A DNA stretch of 64,000 nt, taken from positions 62,001 through 126,000 of the forward strand of contig JAIQFY010000001.1 of the NCBI GenBank assembly GCA_020072965.1, written 5' to 3'. A program made the position numbers and the translations under genes. This document shows, piece after piece, positions 50,038 to 59,229 of this stretch; the first letter of the stretch is position 1, and each line of letters starts with the position of its first letter. A model generated the notes under the pieces. It searched no databases and had not been told where the DNA came from. It was given only the letters and a program-made list of their open reading frames with translations. The DNA is from Terriglobia bacterium. Lineage in GTDB: Bacteria > Acidobacteriota > Terriglobia > JAIQFV01.

Positions 50038-51261
50038 TCAACTAGGTCGAATCACAGCACGGATTTCGGAATCGCTGAGCACATGGTTGGCCTGTTTGGC
50101 CAAGGTGTAAATGGCATCGACGAGCGGTTCACTGGGAGACATGCCATGCCTTTCCAGCCAGTAGATGATATTCGACTTTCCACTCATGGGCCCAATCTCA
50201 ATCACCTGCTCGAGGCCGAAGAGATGTGCGGGAACACCGGAGTAAACGCTATTGGCCAACGGCTCATCCTTTTTTCGAAATGCCTTAATGACCGCCGCAG
50301 CATGGACCCCTGTGGCAGTTCGGAAGGCGTCGGCGCCAAACACCGGGTAATTCACCGGGATGGGCACTCGCGTTGCCCTTGAGACTGCCTGGCAATACAA
50401 CTTCAGTTTGCTCAAATCCTGATGAATGATCCCCATCAGCTTTAGATTGACCAGCAACTGGTCCATGGATGCATTTCCCACGCGTTCCCCAATCCCCAGG
50501 GCACAACCGTGAATCTGGTCCGCGCCCGCTTCGACAGCTGCCAGGCAGTTGGGAATAGCGAGCCCGCGGTCACTATGACCGTGCCAGTCGACACGCACCG
50601 TGGCCCCGCCCGGCTTCACGACTTCATCGATCACAAAGTGGATCAGACTCCTGACCCCGGCCGGGGTAGCATGCCCCACCGTGTCACAGACACAAATCGC
50701 CCGTGCCCCGCATCGAATCGCCGTCGAATACAGCAGCTTCACCGTTTCGGGGTCCGCCCGCGTGGTATCTTCAGTCACATACATGACCGGCAACCCCAGG
50801 TTGACGGCATAGCGGACCGCGCGCTCGGTGGTTCGAACCAGGTGGTCCACCGTCCACTCTTCCGTGTAACGGCGGATCGGGCTCGAGCCAATGAACGTTG
50901 CCGCCTCGATCTCCAATCCGGTTCGCTGCACCACTTCCGCGATCGGCGTGATGTCAGCCTCAATCGTACGGGCAGCACAATTTGCACTAATGGTCAATTT
51001 GCCTTGAACAATTTCCCGCGCGAGCCGCTCCACATCGGCGCGCGCGCGGGGACCGGCCCCGGGAAGCCCCAGATCCAGAGAATCAATTCCCACCTCATTC
51101 ATCAGATGCAGGATCTCGATCTTTTCTTCAATGGAAGGGTCGCGGACCGAAGGCGATTGCAGGCCATCGCGAAGACTTTCGTCATTCAACAGGACGCGCC
51201 GGTTCGTGATCGGCGTGCCGCCATTGGCCGTATTCCAGTCGTAAATAAGCTTCTCATCCAT
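50038..51261 (-). CDS. LeuA/homocitrate-synthase-like aldolase (HMGL-like), no regulatory domain
   Basis: 407 residues. TIM-barrel enzyme of the DRE-TIM family: LNDESLRDGLQSPSVRDPSI (catalytic Arg/Asp with metal), DWHGHSDRGLAIPNCLAAVE (metal-binding His-x-His) and GCALGIGERVGNASMDQLL. A C-terminal helical part with FGADAFRTATGVHAAAVIKA and EIGPMSGKSNIIYWLERHG matches isopropylmalate or homocitrate synthase subdomains. The roughly 120-residue LeuA allosteric domain is absent, so feedback control by leucine is unlikely. Candidates are 2-isopropylmalate, citramalate or homocitrate synthase; the substrate cannot be chosen from sequence. Not next to other leu genes. Confidence 0.82.
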   Translation of the reverse strand: MDEKLIYDWNTANGGTPITNRRVLLNDESLRDGLQSPSVRDPSIEEKIEILHLMNEVGIDSLDLGLPGAGPRARADVERLAREIVQGKLTISANCAARTIEADITPIAEVVQRTGLEIEAATFIGSSPIRRYTEEWTVDHLVRTTERAVRYAVNLGLPVMYVTEDTTRADPETVKLLYSTAIRCGARAICVCDTVGHATPAGVRSLIHFVIDEVVKPGGATVRVDWHGHSDRGLAIPNCLAAVEAGADQIHGCALGIGERVGNASMDQLLVNLKLMGIIHQDLSKLKLYCQAVSRATRVPIPVNYPVFGADAFRTATGVHAAAVIKAFRKKDEPLANSVYSGVPAHLFGLEQVIEIGPMSGKSNIIYWLERHGMSPSEPLVDAIYTLAKQANHVLSDSEIRAVIRPS

Positions 51262-51340
51262 GGCACAATTTGGTGCGGGGATTGCCCTCGACTCCTCATG
51301 CTCGCCGACGGTCCGGCAGGACTCTGTTCCCTCTTTCCCT

Positions 51341-51688
51341 TTATACCTCGGCCCAGGTGGCGGCAGGATCGTGCTTCAAATTCTCCGGCCGGTACAGCGA
51401 GTGACACTCTACACAGCGATAAAGCTCGGCGTCCTTACCCACCTGGCGAATGAGCGCTTCATCCAGGTCGTAAAAGCGCTTGAGCTTTCCTTCGCAGCTT
51501 TTCCCTTTCTCATCTTTCACGAGGCATACCCATTGGCCGGGCTTCTTCACGAGGATGCCCTCTGCTTTCTTCTTCTTCGGTGCGGCCGGAGGCGCTGCAT
51601 GGGCAGCGGGAGGTGCTTTTACCTCCGGAGCAGGGGCCGGCGGGGTGCTGGAGGCCGCCGCTTGTGGTTTAGGGATTTCGTCAGACAC
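51341..51688 (-). CDS. Small Ala/Pro-rich zinc-ribbon-like protein, unknown
   Basis: 115 residues. The first 40 are Ala/Pro-rich and then Lys-rich (PKKKKAEG), probably disordered. The remainder holds four cysteines: WVCLVKDEKGKSCEGKLKRF and YRCVECHSLYRP, suggesting one zinc site. Between them lies FYDLDEALIRQVGKDAELY. It resembles Trm112-like small metal-binding proteins only loosely, so no function is claimed. It may share a transcript with the OPT gene upstream or the aldolase gene downstream. Confidence 0.6.
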   Translation of the reverse strand: MSDEIPKPQAAASSTPPAPAPEVKAPPAAHAAPPAAPKKKKAEGILVKKPGQWVCLVKDEKGKSCEGKLKRFYDLDEALIRQVGKDAELYRCVECHSLYRPENLKHDPAATWAEV

Positions 51689-51735
51689 AGTCTCTTCTCC
51701 TCAAATGAAGGTTTCCAGTGAAAGCATGGATTCTA

Positions 51736-53829
51736 TCACAAATCCTTGATCCCCTTATCCTCCTGTGCGGCGCGGTGGGAATCCCAGTACATGTAAACGC
51801 ACAGGGCAGCAAACAGGACGAGGCTGATGATCTGTCCAAAATTTGCGAACCAGGGATAGGGGGTCGAAGGCCCCCATTCGTAGCTTTGGGTAGCGGGATT
51901 GAAGGTCCTTAGATAAGGCACTCCCGCACTAATGAACCGCTCCAGATGAAAATTGCGCACGACAACGCCGACGACCCCCAGCAGGGCGCCCCCCGCAATG
52001 AACCCTGAGGCGATGAGGGTGCCCCTTTCCCAACGACGTCGACTCACTTCTTTGTTTTGTGAAGACCGGATGACCCAATGGGAAATAAAACCGCCCACCA
52101 GGGCGGGGGCATTCAGTTCCAGTGGCAGATACATGCCCAGCGCAAATATCATTGAGGGGATCGAGAGCATCTCGCAGATCAGGACGATCACGGCCCCGAT
52201 TCCGTATAACAACCACGTGATTGGTTCGTTCGCCATCATGGAGGAGGCGATGGCTTTCATGATGTTGGCCTGGGGAGCGTCGATGAGAGGCTTCCCCGCC
52301 ACCACATCGTCAGGGCTGAAGGCAAACACACCACTCATGAAATGGATGGTGTATACCACGGCGATGGAAGAGATGGCGATCCCGACGAACTTCCAGATTT
52401 CCTGGTTGCGGGGCGTCGTCCCCAGCCAGTAGCCGACCTTGAGGTCCGTGACAAACCCGCCGGCCACCGCCAGCGCCGTGCACACCATGCATCCGATCAT
52501 GATGACAAGGGTCATCCCAAAATTCCCCGAAATGCCGAGCCGCAGGAAAATAAAGCTGGAGATAATGATCGTCAACATCGTCATGCCGGAAATCGGATTC
52601 CGGGCCACGATGGCGATGGCGTTCGCCGCCACCGTCGTAAACATGAAAGACATCAGCAAGACAATGGCCGTCCCGGCAAGGACCGCGCCCCACCATCCCA
52701 GAAACGATTTCAAATACACCGCCGTCAAGATCCCTACGCAAACAATGGCTACGAACACCAGGACCATGGAAAGGTCCCAATCAGTTCGTTTTTGCCGAAC
52801 CTCGCCTCCTTGCCCCTTGGCGGCGATCGCTTTGAAACCCAGGGCAAAGGAGCCGACGATGATTTTCAGGGACTTGATGATCGCCACGATTCCCGCACAG
52901 GCGATGCATCCGACGGCGATCCGGCGTTGCACGTATTGGCGGAAGATATCCTCGGCGCTCATGCTCCCGATCAAGGCCTTCGCCGGAGCAACCGCGACGG
53001 GCAAATGCTGTCCGACAAAATAAATTGTGGGAACCAGGATGAGGACGGAAAGAAAACTTCCGGCAATCAAGATCAGTGAATTGCGCAGACCGATCACATA
53101 GCCCAGGCCCAGGATTGATGGAATCGCGTCCAGCTTGATCACCATGCGGGCTTTGTCAGCCAGCACTTGTCCGGCGCGGGTGAACAAGAAATCCACATGT
53201 TCCTGCCACACATTGCACGTCGTGGCGATGAATTCATAAATCCCTCCCAGTCCCATGGAATACAAGAGAATTTTCGCCTGCTCTCCCCCGCTCTCCCCGG
53301 TCACCAGGATCTCGGTCGTAGCAGTCGCTTCGGGATACGGCAGTTTCCCGTGCATCTCGACGCAAAAATACCTTCTCAAGGGAATCAGGAAAAGAATCCC
53401 GAGGCAGGACCCCAGAAAGCAAGCAAGGATCATGGACCCCAGGGAGGGCTGGAGCTTAAGAATGAAAAGGGCCGGCAGCGTAAAGATGGCCCCTGACACC
53501 ACCACCGCCGAGGTGCTTCCGATGGATTGAATGATGACGTTTTCCGAAATGGTCGACTTGCGGGGAAAAACATGTTTCAAGCCCACGGCAAGGACGGCAA
53601 TGGGAATGGCCGCCTCGAAAACCTGGCCCACCTTCATTCCCAGGTATGCGGCCGACAGCGTGAAAATCACAGCCATGATCAGCCCGATTCCAACGGAACG
53701 GAGCGTGACTTCAAAGGTCTGAGTTTCGGGGGCCACATAGGGCGTGTAAACCTCACCTGGACCGAGTTCGGTATAAGCGTTGTCAGGAAGCCTTCTAAAC
53801 GATTCCACCTCTCGCGGGATAACTCCCAT
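51736..53829 (-). CDS. OPT-family oligopeptide or metal-chelate transporter
   Basis: 697 residues with about 16 hydrophobic helices; inner membrane. ELGPGEVYTPYVAPETQTFE and FEVTLRSVGIGLIMAVIFTL open the conserved OPT core; GSMSAEDIFRQYVQRRIAVG and AVIVLICEMLSIPSMIFALG are typical of the prokaryotic OPT/YSL subfamily. The substrate is probably small peptides or siderophore-like chelates, taken up with protons. The ATG at 53829 fits the family N-terminus. Stands between truA and the zinc-ribbon protein on the same strand. Confidence 0.9.
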   Translation of the reverse strand: MGVIPREVESFRRLPDNAYTELGPGEVYTPYVAPETQTFEVTLRSVGIGLIMAVIFTLSAAYLGMKVGQVFEAAIPIAVLAVGLKHVFPRKSTISENVIIQSIGSTSAVVVSGAIFTLPALFILKLQPSLGSMILACFLGSCLGILFLIPLRRYFCVEMHGKLPYPEATATTEILVTGESGGEQAKILLYSMGLGGIYEFIATTCNVWQEHVDFLFTRAGQVLADKARMVIKLDAIPSILGLGYVIGLRNSLILIAGSFLSVLILVPTIYFVGQHLPVAVAPAKALIGSMSAEDIFRQYVQRRIAVGCIACAGIVAIIKSLKIIVGSFALGFKAIAAKGQGGEVRQKRTDWDLSMVLVFVAIVCVGILTAVYLKSFLGWWGAVLAGTAIVLLMSFMFTTVAANAIAIVARNPISGMTMLTIIISSFIFLRLGISGNFGMTLVIMIGCMVCTALAVAGGFVTDLKVGYWLGTTPRNQEIWKFVGIAISSIAVVYTIHFMSGVFAFSPDDVVAGKPLIDAPQANIMKAIASSMMANEPITWLLYGIGAVIVLICEMLSIPSMIFALGMYLPLELNAPALVGGFISHWVIRSSQNKEVSRRRWERGTLIASGFIAGGALLGVVGVVVRNFHLERFISAGVPYLRTFNPATQSYEWGPSTPYPWFANFGQIISLVLFAALCVYMYWDSHRAAQEDKGIKDL

Positions 53830-53861
53830 GCGACCTCCGATAAAAAAGAATAAAAGTCACT

Positions 53862-54650
53862 TCAATATTTGACCCAATCAAGACACAGACCCTGTGCAGG
53901 CGCAGTCCACGGAACTGAGATGCGCTCCCTCGCCTCCAGTTTGGTGGGAATTGCATCGGGAGCGAGGCGGCCTCGACCCACTTCGAGCAATGCTCCGACC
54001 ATCGCACGCACCATCCGGTGCAGAAATCCATTGGCTTCGACCCGGAAAACGATGAGTTGGGTGCGCCCCTCCTCATGCACTTCGGAGATGTAGACGGTCC
54101 GCACTTTTGAGGGGGATTCGTCCTGGGCGTCGCAAAATGACGTAAAGTCGTGCTCGCCCAGAAAGCAACGGGCCGCCGAAGACATCCCTTCCACATTGAG
54201 GATGTAAGGGACATGAAGCACGTAACATCGACGAAAAGGGGAATTGATGGGCCGCCTGAGAATCGAATATGAGTATTGCTTCGATCTTGCGGAATGGCGC
54301 GCATGAAAGGTCGAATCCACTTCTCGACAGTCATAAACGCGGATGTCGTCCGGGAGGAGATCGTTCAGGGCATGTTGGAGATCGGGGACCGTGATTTTGG
54401 AGGCAGTCTTAAAGTGGGCCACCTGGCCGCGGGCATGCACGCCGGCATCGGTGCGTCCTGATCCGAACACGTGAATCTCTTCCTGACATAGCGTCTTCAG
54501 TGTGTCCTGCAGCACCCCCTGGATCGTCAGGACCTGCGGTTGAATCTGCCAACCGTGAAATCGGGTGCCGTCGTAGGCCAGTACCAACTTAATGTTTCTC
54601 AGTTCCTGGACGAAAGGAATTTCAGGGTAAGGGATGGATTGGGGCTCCAT
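53862..54650 (-). CDS. truA: tRNA pseudouridine(38-40) synthase TruA
   Basis: 262 residues from the ATG at 54650; a GTG at 54671 is an alternative. Modifies the anticodon stem-loop of tRNAs. NIKLVLAYDGTRFHGWQIQP opens the fold, the catalytic aspartate is in GSGRTDAGVHARGQVAHF, and FRVEANGFLHRMVRAMVGAL closes it. All family blocks are intact. Confidence 0.96.
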   Translation of the reverse strand: MEPQSIPYPEIPFVQELRNIKLVLAYDGTRFHGWQIQPQVLTIQGVLQDTLKTLCQEEIHVFGSGRTDAGVHARGQVAHFKTASKITVPDLQHALNDLLPDDIRVYDCREVDSTFHARHSARSKQYSYSILRRPINSPFRRCYVLHVPYILNVEGMSSAARCFLGEHDFTSFCDAQDESPSKVRTVYISEVHEEGRTQLIVFRVEANGFLHRMVRAMVGALLEVGRGRLAPDAIPTKLEARERISVPWTAPAQGLCLDWVKY

Positions 54651-54715
54651 TTGTTCGGTCTGAGATTGCACGTGGTCCTCGAATGGATCTGTTTGGTCAG
54701 ATAAGAGTGGCGGTG

Positions 54716-55294
54716 CTAAATTCGACTGCCGGGCTTGATGATCGGGATCCTATTCCGGCACAGGGGACATTCTGCCGGTACATAGCTTTGTACGGCAAGC
54801 GTGACGAGCGTATGGTGTGGTACGCTGGAATCTTTGAAGGCCGTTCCTCCGCTCCGATCCACCAGGGCTCCGACACCCATCACAACCCCACTGGCCTGCT
54901 CCACGGCGGCCATCGTTTCGCGGGTGGAGAGCCCCGTCGTGATGACATCTTCGACGACGATCACCCGGTCGCCGGGTTGTAACGAAAAGCCCCTCCGCAG
55001 CGTCATTGTGCCCTTGACGCGCTCCGTAAAAATCGCCCGGGTATGGAGCGCCCGAGCCACTTCATGGGCCACCAAAATACCTCCAATCGCCGGGGCGGCT
55101 ATCGCGGCAATAGGTTCGAGTCCCACAAACAACTTGGCCAGGGTTGATCCCAGGTGCGTGGCTAGCGTAGGATCCTGCAAGACTAATGCACACTGAAAAT
55201 ATCGATCGCTGTGGAGGCCGGAAGAAAGCTCAAAATGACCCTCCAGGAGGGCCCGGGACTGGCGGAACAGGGTGATGATCTCTGCTTCGGTCAT
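54716..55294 (-). CDS. pyrE: Orotate phosphoribosyltransferase
   Basis: 192 residues from the ATG at 55294 (GTG at 55309 possible). Converts orotate and PRPP to orotidine monophosphate in pyrimidine synthesis. The PRPP loop VIVVEDVITTGLSTRETM, HFELSSGLHSDRYFQCALVL and the IAAIAAPAIGGILVAHEVAR block are present. Divergent from the TolC-like gene, with about 150 bases between the starts; no other pyr gene nearby. Confidence 0.93.
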   Translation of the reverse strand: MTEAEIITLFRQSRALLEGHFELSSGLHSDRYFQCALVLQDPTLATHLGSTLAKLFVGLEPIAAIAAPAIGGILVAHEVARALHTRAIFTERVKGTMTLRRGFSLQPGDRVIVVEDVITTGLSTRETMAAVEQASGVVMGVGALVDRSGGTAFKDSSVPHHTLVTLAVQSYVPAECPLCRNRIPIIKPGSRI

Positions 55295-55451
55295 GACAGA
55301 AGACAGCACGGCGAAGCTTAAAGAGAAGCGCTGTAATTGTCAAGAAGGATGAAACTTATCCGCTCGTTGTATCGTATAATGCGTCAAGACGGCTGTGGCA
55401 TCCACGTCGACAGCGTTCAATTCAGCAATCAATCCAAATTGGAGATTGGTA

Positions 55452-57248
55452 ATGGAAAAGCGAAATGGAAGAATTCGACTGGGTACAAAGCTACTGGTAC
55501 TGGTCGTCGTTGTTCTCGCCATCCCGGTTGGGGTGGGAGTGACGCCGGCTCAATCCCCCCTTCCGATGCCGGGATACTTCAGGGACAACATTTTTACCCG
55601 GGACTTTGTTCCTCCCGGGAAAGAGCGTATCTCGGACTTGATCGAACGCCTGACCAAAGAGGGCAAGGTGACGATTTCCGAGGCCGACGTGATCGCCGTG
55701 GCGCTCCAGAACAGCTTGGACATCCAGGTGCAGCGCGAAACGGTCCCCCCTGCCGACTATGATGTCCTCAAGACTTACAGTCCCTTCGATCCGATTTTTA
55801 CCGCCACGGCAAACAACGACCGACGCCTTTCCCCGTCCTCAAACTTCCTCCAGAGTGGGGTGTTTGGTCAGGTCATCCCGATCAGCAACCTGAGTCAGAA
55901 CTTCAATTTTTCATACTTACAGGCGTTTCAGACCGGAACCAACGCCCGGATCGATTACGACAACTCCAAGGCTTTCATCAGCAGCCGGTTGGCCAGCCTG
56001 AATCCATCGATTACCTCGGCCCTGCGGCTGAGTTTCACACAGGCTCTCTTGAAGAATCGCGGTGTCGGGGTAAACTCGGTACCCATCAAGATCGCCAAGA
56101 ACAACCGGGACATTACCAAGGAACAGTTTTCGTTGACGGTGATCAACATCATGAACCAGGCCCTGAATCTTTATTGGGAAGTGGTGTTTGCACGCGAGGA
56201 TATTCGGGTCAGGCAGGCATCGCTTGATCTGGCAATTAAGACGAACGAAGACAACAAGCGGCAGGTGGAAATTGGGACCCTGGCCCCGATCGATGTTGTG
56301 CAGTCGGAAACCTCGGTGGCCGCACGGCGGCTGGAGGTGACCACGGCCCAATACACACTGCAACAAACCGAGGATACGCTCAAGCGGTTTCTCTCCCCGA
56401 CCCGCGATCCCGGTGCTGTCATTGCCAAACTCGAACCGGTAGACCGGCCAAAACCTCCCACGGCCGAGGAAACCCCAAAGGTGTCCGAGGCCATCACCGA
56501 GGCCATCAACAATCGTCCCGAACTGACCCAAGCCCGACTCGATCTTCAGAATCGGGATTTGAGGCTCCAGTTCACCAAGAATCAATTGCTCCCTCAAATC
56601 GATGTGAATGGCGGCTATCAGTGGATTGGCCTGGCCGGAAATTCGCCCGTTCTTGACAGCCAAGGGAATCCTGTCGTCGGGCCGGACGGCAAGAACATCA
56701 TTGTGACGGCCGGGTACCCCGAAACCACTCGTCAACTGTTTAGTTTTCAATTTCCCGAGTATTTCTTTGGAGTGAGCTTGGCGCTTCCCATCAGGAACAA
56801 ATCAGCCCAGGCTGACTTTGGACGGGCCTCGTACGAAAAACGCCAGTCTGATGCGAACCTGCGGCTGTCAGAGCAACAAGTCGCCTTGCAGGTCCGTAAT
56901 GCCATCACTACCGTGGAGATGAACAAAGCGCGTATTCAAGAGGCCAAGCGAACCCGCGAGCTCCAGGAAAAGACCCTCGATGCCGAGAACAAGAAGTATC
57001 AACTGGGCGCTTCGACAATCCGCTTCGTGTTGCAGGAACAGACTAATTTGGCCGTCGTCCAGGACGTCGAGATTCGTGCAGAGGTGGATTATGCAAAATC
57101 GAAGATCGCGCTGGCCCAGGCGGAAGGACTTCTCCTTCGCAATTATGGCGTGCAGATCGAAGACGTCCTCGGGGGCAATGAGCAAACCCCCAAGAAACCC
57201 ACGGCTGATTTGAGGGCTGTCACTGCAACCACGGGGAATAATCGCTAG
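55452..57248 (+). CDS. TolC-family outer-membrane efflux protein
   Basis: 598 residues from the ATG at 55452, behind GGAG; an earlier start at 55395 is weaker. A Sec signal (KLLVLVVVVLAIPVGVGVTP, cleavage near AQS) is followed by two OEP repeats. Each is a long helical hairpin with ALNLYWEVVFAREDIRVRQA and LRLSEQQVALQVRNAITTVE as helix signatures, and the second half has the usual GVSLALPIRNKSAQADFGRA. TolC-like channels export drugs or proteins with an inner-membrane pump and a periplasmic adaptor; neither is adjacent here. Monocistronic, with its own terminator. Confidence 0.9.
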   Translation: MEKRNGRIRLGTKLLVLVVVVLAIPVGVGVTPAQSPLPMPGYFRDNIFTRDFVPPGKERISDLIERLTKEGKVTISEADVIAVALQNSLDIQVQRETVPPADYDVLKTYSPFDPIFTATANNDRRLSPSSNFLQSGVFGQVIPISNLSQNFNFSYLQAFQTGTNARIDYDNSKAFISSRLASLNPSITSALRLSFTQALLKNRGVGVNSVPIKIAKNNRDITKEQFSLTVINIMNQALNLYWEVVFAREDIRVRQASLDLAIKTNEDNKRQVEIGTLAPIDVVQSETSVAARRLEVTTAQYTLQQTEDTLKRFLSPTRDPGAVIAKLEPVDRPKPPTAEETPKVSEAITEAINNRPELTQARLDLQNRDLRLQFTKNQLLPQIDVNGGYQWIGLAGNSPVLDSQGNPVVGPDGKNIIVTAGYPETTRQLFSFQFPEYFFGVSLALPIRNKSAQADFGRASYEKRQSDANLRLSEQQVALQVRNAITTVEMNKARIQEAKRTRELQEKTLDAENKKYQLGASTIRFVLQEQTNLAVVQDVEIRAEVDYAKSKIALAQAEGLLLRNYGVQIEDVLGGNEQTPKKPTADLRAVTATTGNNR

Positions 57249-57273
57249 AAGCGGTGATAACCTACGGACGCGA

Positions 57274-57302
57274 AAGGCCGCCCCCAGGGGCGGCCTTTTT
57301 TT
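57274..57302 (+). terminator. Rho-independent terminator after the TolC-like gene
   Basis: GC-rich stem AGGCCGCCCC / GGGGCGGCCT around a short loop, followed by seven T. 25 bases after the stop. Confidence 0.92.
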
Positions 57303-57359
57303 CTGTGCTTTCTTCTTTAACTTTCGCCAAAAAGAATTTATCCTTGCTGCCCTGCTGTC

Positions 57360-58139
57360 ATGCGAATCTCCGCCACCATCATTACGCTCAATGAGGAGAA
57401 AAATCTGAGGCGCGCCTGCGAGTCGTTGCGCGAGATCGCCGACGAGATAATTGTGGTCGACTCGCAAAGCCAGGATTGCACGCGGGAGGTCGCCCTGGAG
57501 TTTACCCCCCACGTGTTCATGCACCCCTTCAAGAGCTATTCCGAGCAGAAGAACCTGGCTGCCTCCAAGGCGTCACACCCCTGGATTCTAAGCATCGATG
57601 CGGACGAATGTTTAAGCGACGGGCTCAAACAGTCCCTGCTGGGATTAAAATCAGGACCTGCCGGGGCCGAGGTGGCGGCGTATCGATTCGCACGACGGGC
57701 CAATTACTTGGGGGGCTGGATCCAGCACTCGGGTTGGTACCCGGATTACAAGATCCGGCTATACGATCGCAATCGGGCGCGGTGGGTGGGGGAATATGTC
57801 CACGAGACGCTGGTGGTCGATGGGCCGGTGGAATCCCTGCCCGGCGAGTTGCTTCACTACACCGTGCTCTCCATTTCCGATCACGTGTCCCGCCTCGACC
57901 GCTATACAACCCTGGCGGCCCGCCAGTCCGCTTCAGTAGGAAAAAGGTTCTCGCTGATGAACTGCCTTTTGGCGCCTCCCTTGACCTTTCTGAAGAGTTA
58001 CTTCTTGCAGGGCGGGTTGCTGGATGGCTGGCGTGGCCTCTCGATCGCCGCCTTCGCGAGCTGGTACGTCTTTCTCAAGCAAGTGAAGCTCCGCGAAATC
58101 CAAAATAGCGACAGAGTGCTGCCGGGCTCAAATCCATGA
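57360..58139 (+). CDS. Family 2 glycosyltransferase (WaaE/KdtX-like)
   Basis: 259 residues. GT-A fold: ISATIITLNEEKNLRRACES, DEIIVVDSQSQDCTREVA and the metal-binding DADE (WILSIDADECLSD). The block WIQHSGWYPDYKIRLYDR with VGEYVHETLVVDG is typical of the LPS-core beta-glucosyltransferase group. A C-terminal hydrophobic, amphipathic segment (LTFLKSYFLQGGLLDGWRG) would attach it to the inner membrane. Its stop overlaps the next gene start by four bases (ATGA), so the two transferases are translated together, probably for LPS or an exopolysaccharide. Confidence 0.9.
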   Translation: MRISATIITLNEEKNLRRACESLREIADEIIVVDSQSQDCTREVALEFTPHVFMHPFKSYSEQKNLAASKASHPWILSIDADECLSDGLKQSLLGLKSGPAGAEVAAYRFARRANYLGGWIQHSGWYPDYKIRLYDRNRARWVGEYVHETLVVDGPVESLPGELLHYTVLSISDHVSRLDRYTTLAARQSASVGKRFSLMNCLLAPPLTFLKSYFLQGGLLDGWRGLSIAAFASWYVFLKQVKLREIQNSDRVLPGSNP

Positions 58140-59215
58140 AGATTCTCCATCTGGATACTGGCCGGACTCTCCGCGGTGGCCAACAGCAAGTCCTTTTCTT
58201 GATGCAGGGTTTGGCGTCCCGGGGTCATTCCCAGATTCTTCTGATCCCCTCCGGCGCGCCCTCGGGAGTGCAAGCCAGGCGCGCTGGATTTCTGGTGACC
58301 GAGATTCCCCTGGGCCCTTTAGCCAACCTCGCCGCAGTTCCACGAATCCGGACGATGATTCAGCGCTTTCAACCCGACGTCCTGCATCTTCATGACGCCC
58401 GGGCTCACGGCTTCGGATACCTTGCCAATCGAACATTGATGCGGCCGATGGTGGTGTCGCGACGGGTGGCATTTCCTCTTCGAATGAACTACTGGTCACG
58501 GTACAAATACTTCGCCCTGCAACAGCGCTTCATTGCTGTTTCCCTGTATGTAAAGGGACTCATGGTGCAATCAGGAATCCCGGCGCAGCTCATCGACGTC
58601 GTTTATGACTGCGTCGATCTCACGTTACAGCGCGGAAGAAAGTCTCGTGAGAAACCGAGCGTCTCCGCCGATCAATTTTTGGTGGGAACGGTCGGGGCTT
58701 TGGAACCTGAAAAAGGGCATGATTTATTGATTGAGGCGATGGGGAGGCTTCGGTCGGCCCTGCCGCATTGTCGTTGTATAATCGCAGGGGAAGGAAGCCT
58801 CCGGCCCCGGTTTCAGGCCCGGATTGCAGCGCTTCAGATCGAGGACACGGTGCAAATCATCTCCCCGCCCGATTCATTGACCGACTTTCTTCGCGGGATG
58901 GATCTGTTTGTTCTCCCCTCTCGAGTGGAGGGCCTGGGCTCAATCATTCTTCTGGCAATGCGTTGTGGCATACCGGTTCTCGCGAGCAACGCGGGCGGGA
59001 TTCCCGAACTGGTCGAGGACAATGCGACCGGATTTCTGTTTGAAAAGGACGAGGCGGGGGCACTCACCCAATCGCTCCGCACCCTGGGGGAGAATCCCGC
59101 TCAACGAAACTCGGTTATCGAACGGGCGGCAGCAAAAATAAGCGACCAGTTCTCGATTGAGGCCATGACTGAGGCCACCCTCGGTTGTTACCAGAGGGTT
59201 CTTGCGGCATCCTGA
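58136..59215 (+). CDS. Family 4 glycosyltransferase
   Basis: 359 residues, GT-B fold. The N-terminal KILHLDTGRTLRGGQQQVLF with its Gly-Gly loop binds the acceptor side. The C-terminal half has GTVGALEPEKGHDLLIEAMG and the nucleotide-sugar site with PSRVEGLGSIILLAMRCGIP, VLASNAGGIPELVEDNATGF, including the conserved E-x7-E spacing region. Coupled to the GT2 gene upstream; prepilin peptidase follows 14 bases later. Likely builds a cell-surface glycan; donor sugar unknown. Confidence 0.9.
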   Translation: MKILHLDTGRTLRGGQQQVLFLMQGLASRGHSQILLIPSGAPSGVQARRAGFLVTEIPLGPLANLAAVPRIRTMIQRFQPDVLHLHDARAHGFGYLANRTLMRPMVVSRRVAFPLRMNYWSRYKYFALQQRFIAVSLYVKGLMVQSGIPAQLIDVVYDCVDLTLQRGRKSREKPSVSADQFLVGTVGALEPEKGHDLLIEAMGRLRSALPHCRCIIAGEGSLRPRFQARIAALQIEDTVQIISPPDSLTDFLRGMDLFVLPSRVEGLGSIILLAMRCGIPVLASNAGGIPELVEDNATGFLFEKDEAGALTQSLRTLGENPAQRNSVIERAAAKISDQFSIEAMTEATLGCYQRVLAAS

Positions 59216-59229
59216 CCGGGGTTTAGCGC

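Noticed and set aside
50509-51453. 314-codon frame antisense to the LeuA-like gene
   Set aside because: Covers clear catalytic motifs on the opposite strand and shows no protein features of its own.
52342-53079. 245-codon and other plus-strand frames across the OPT transporter
   Set aside because: Antisense of transmembrane helix codons; very His/Asp/Arg-rich and without family features.
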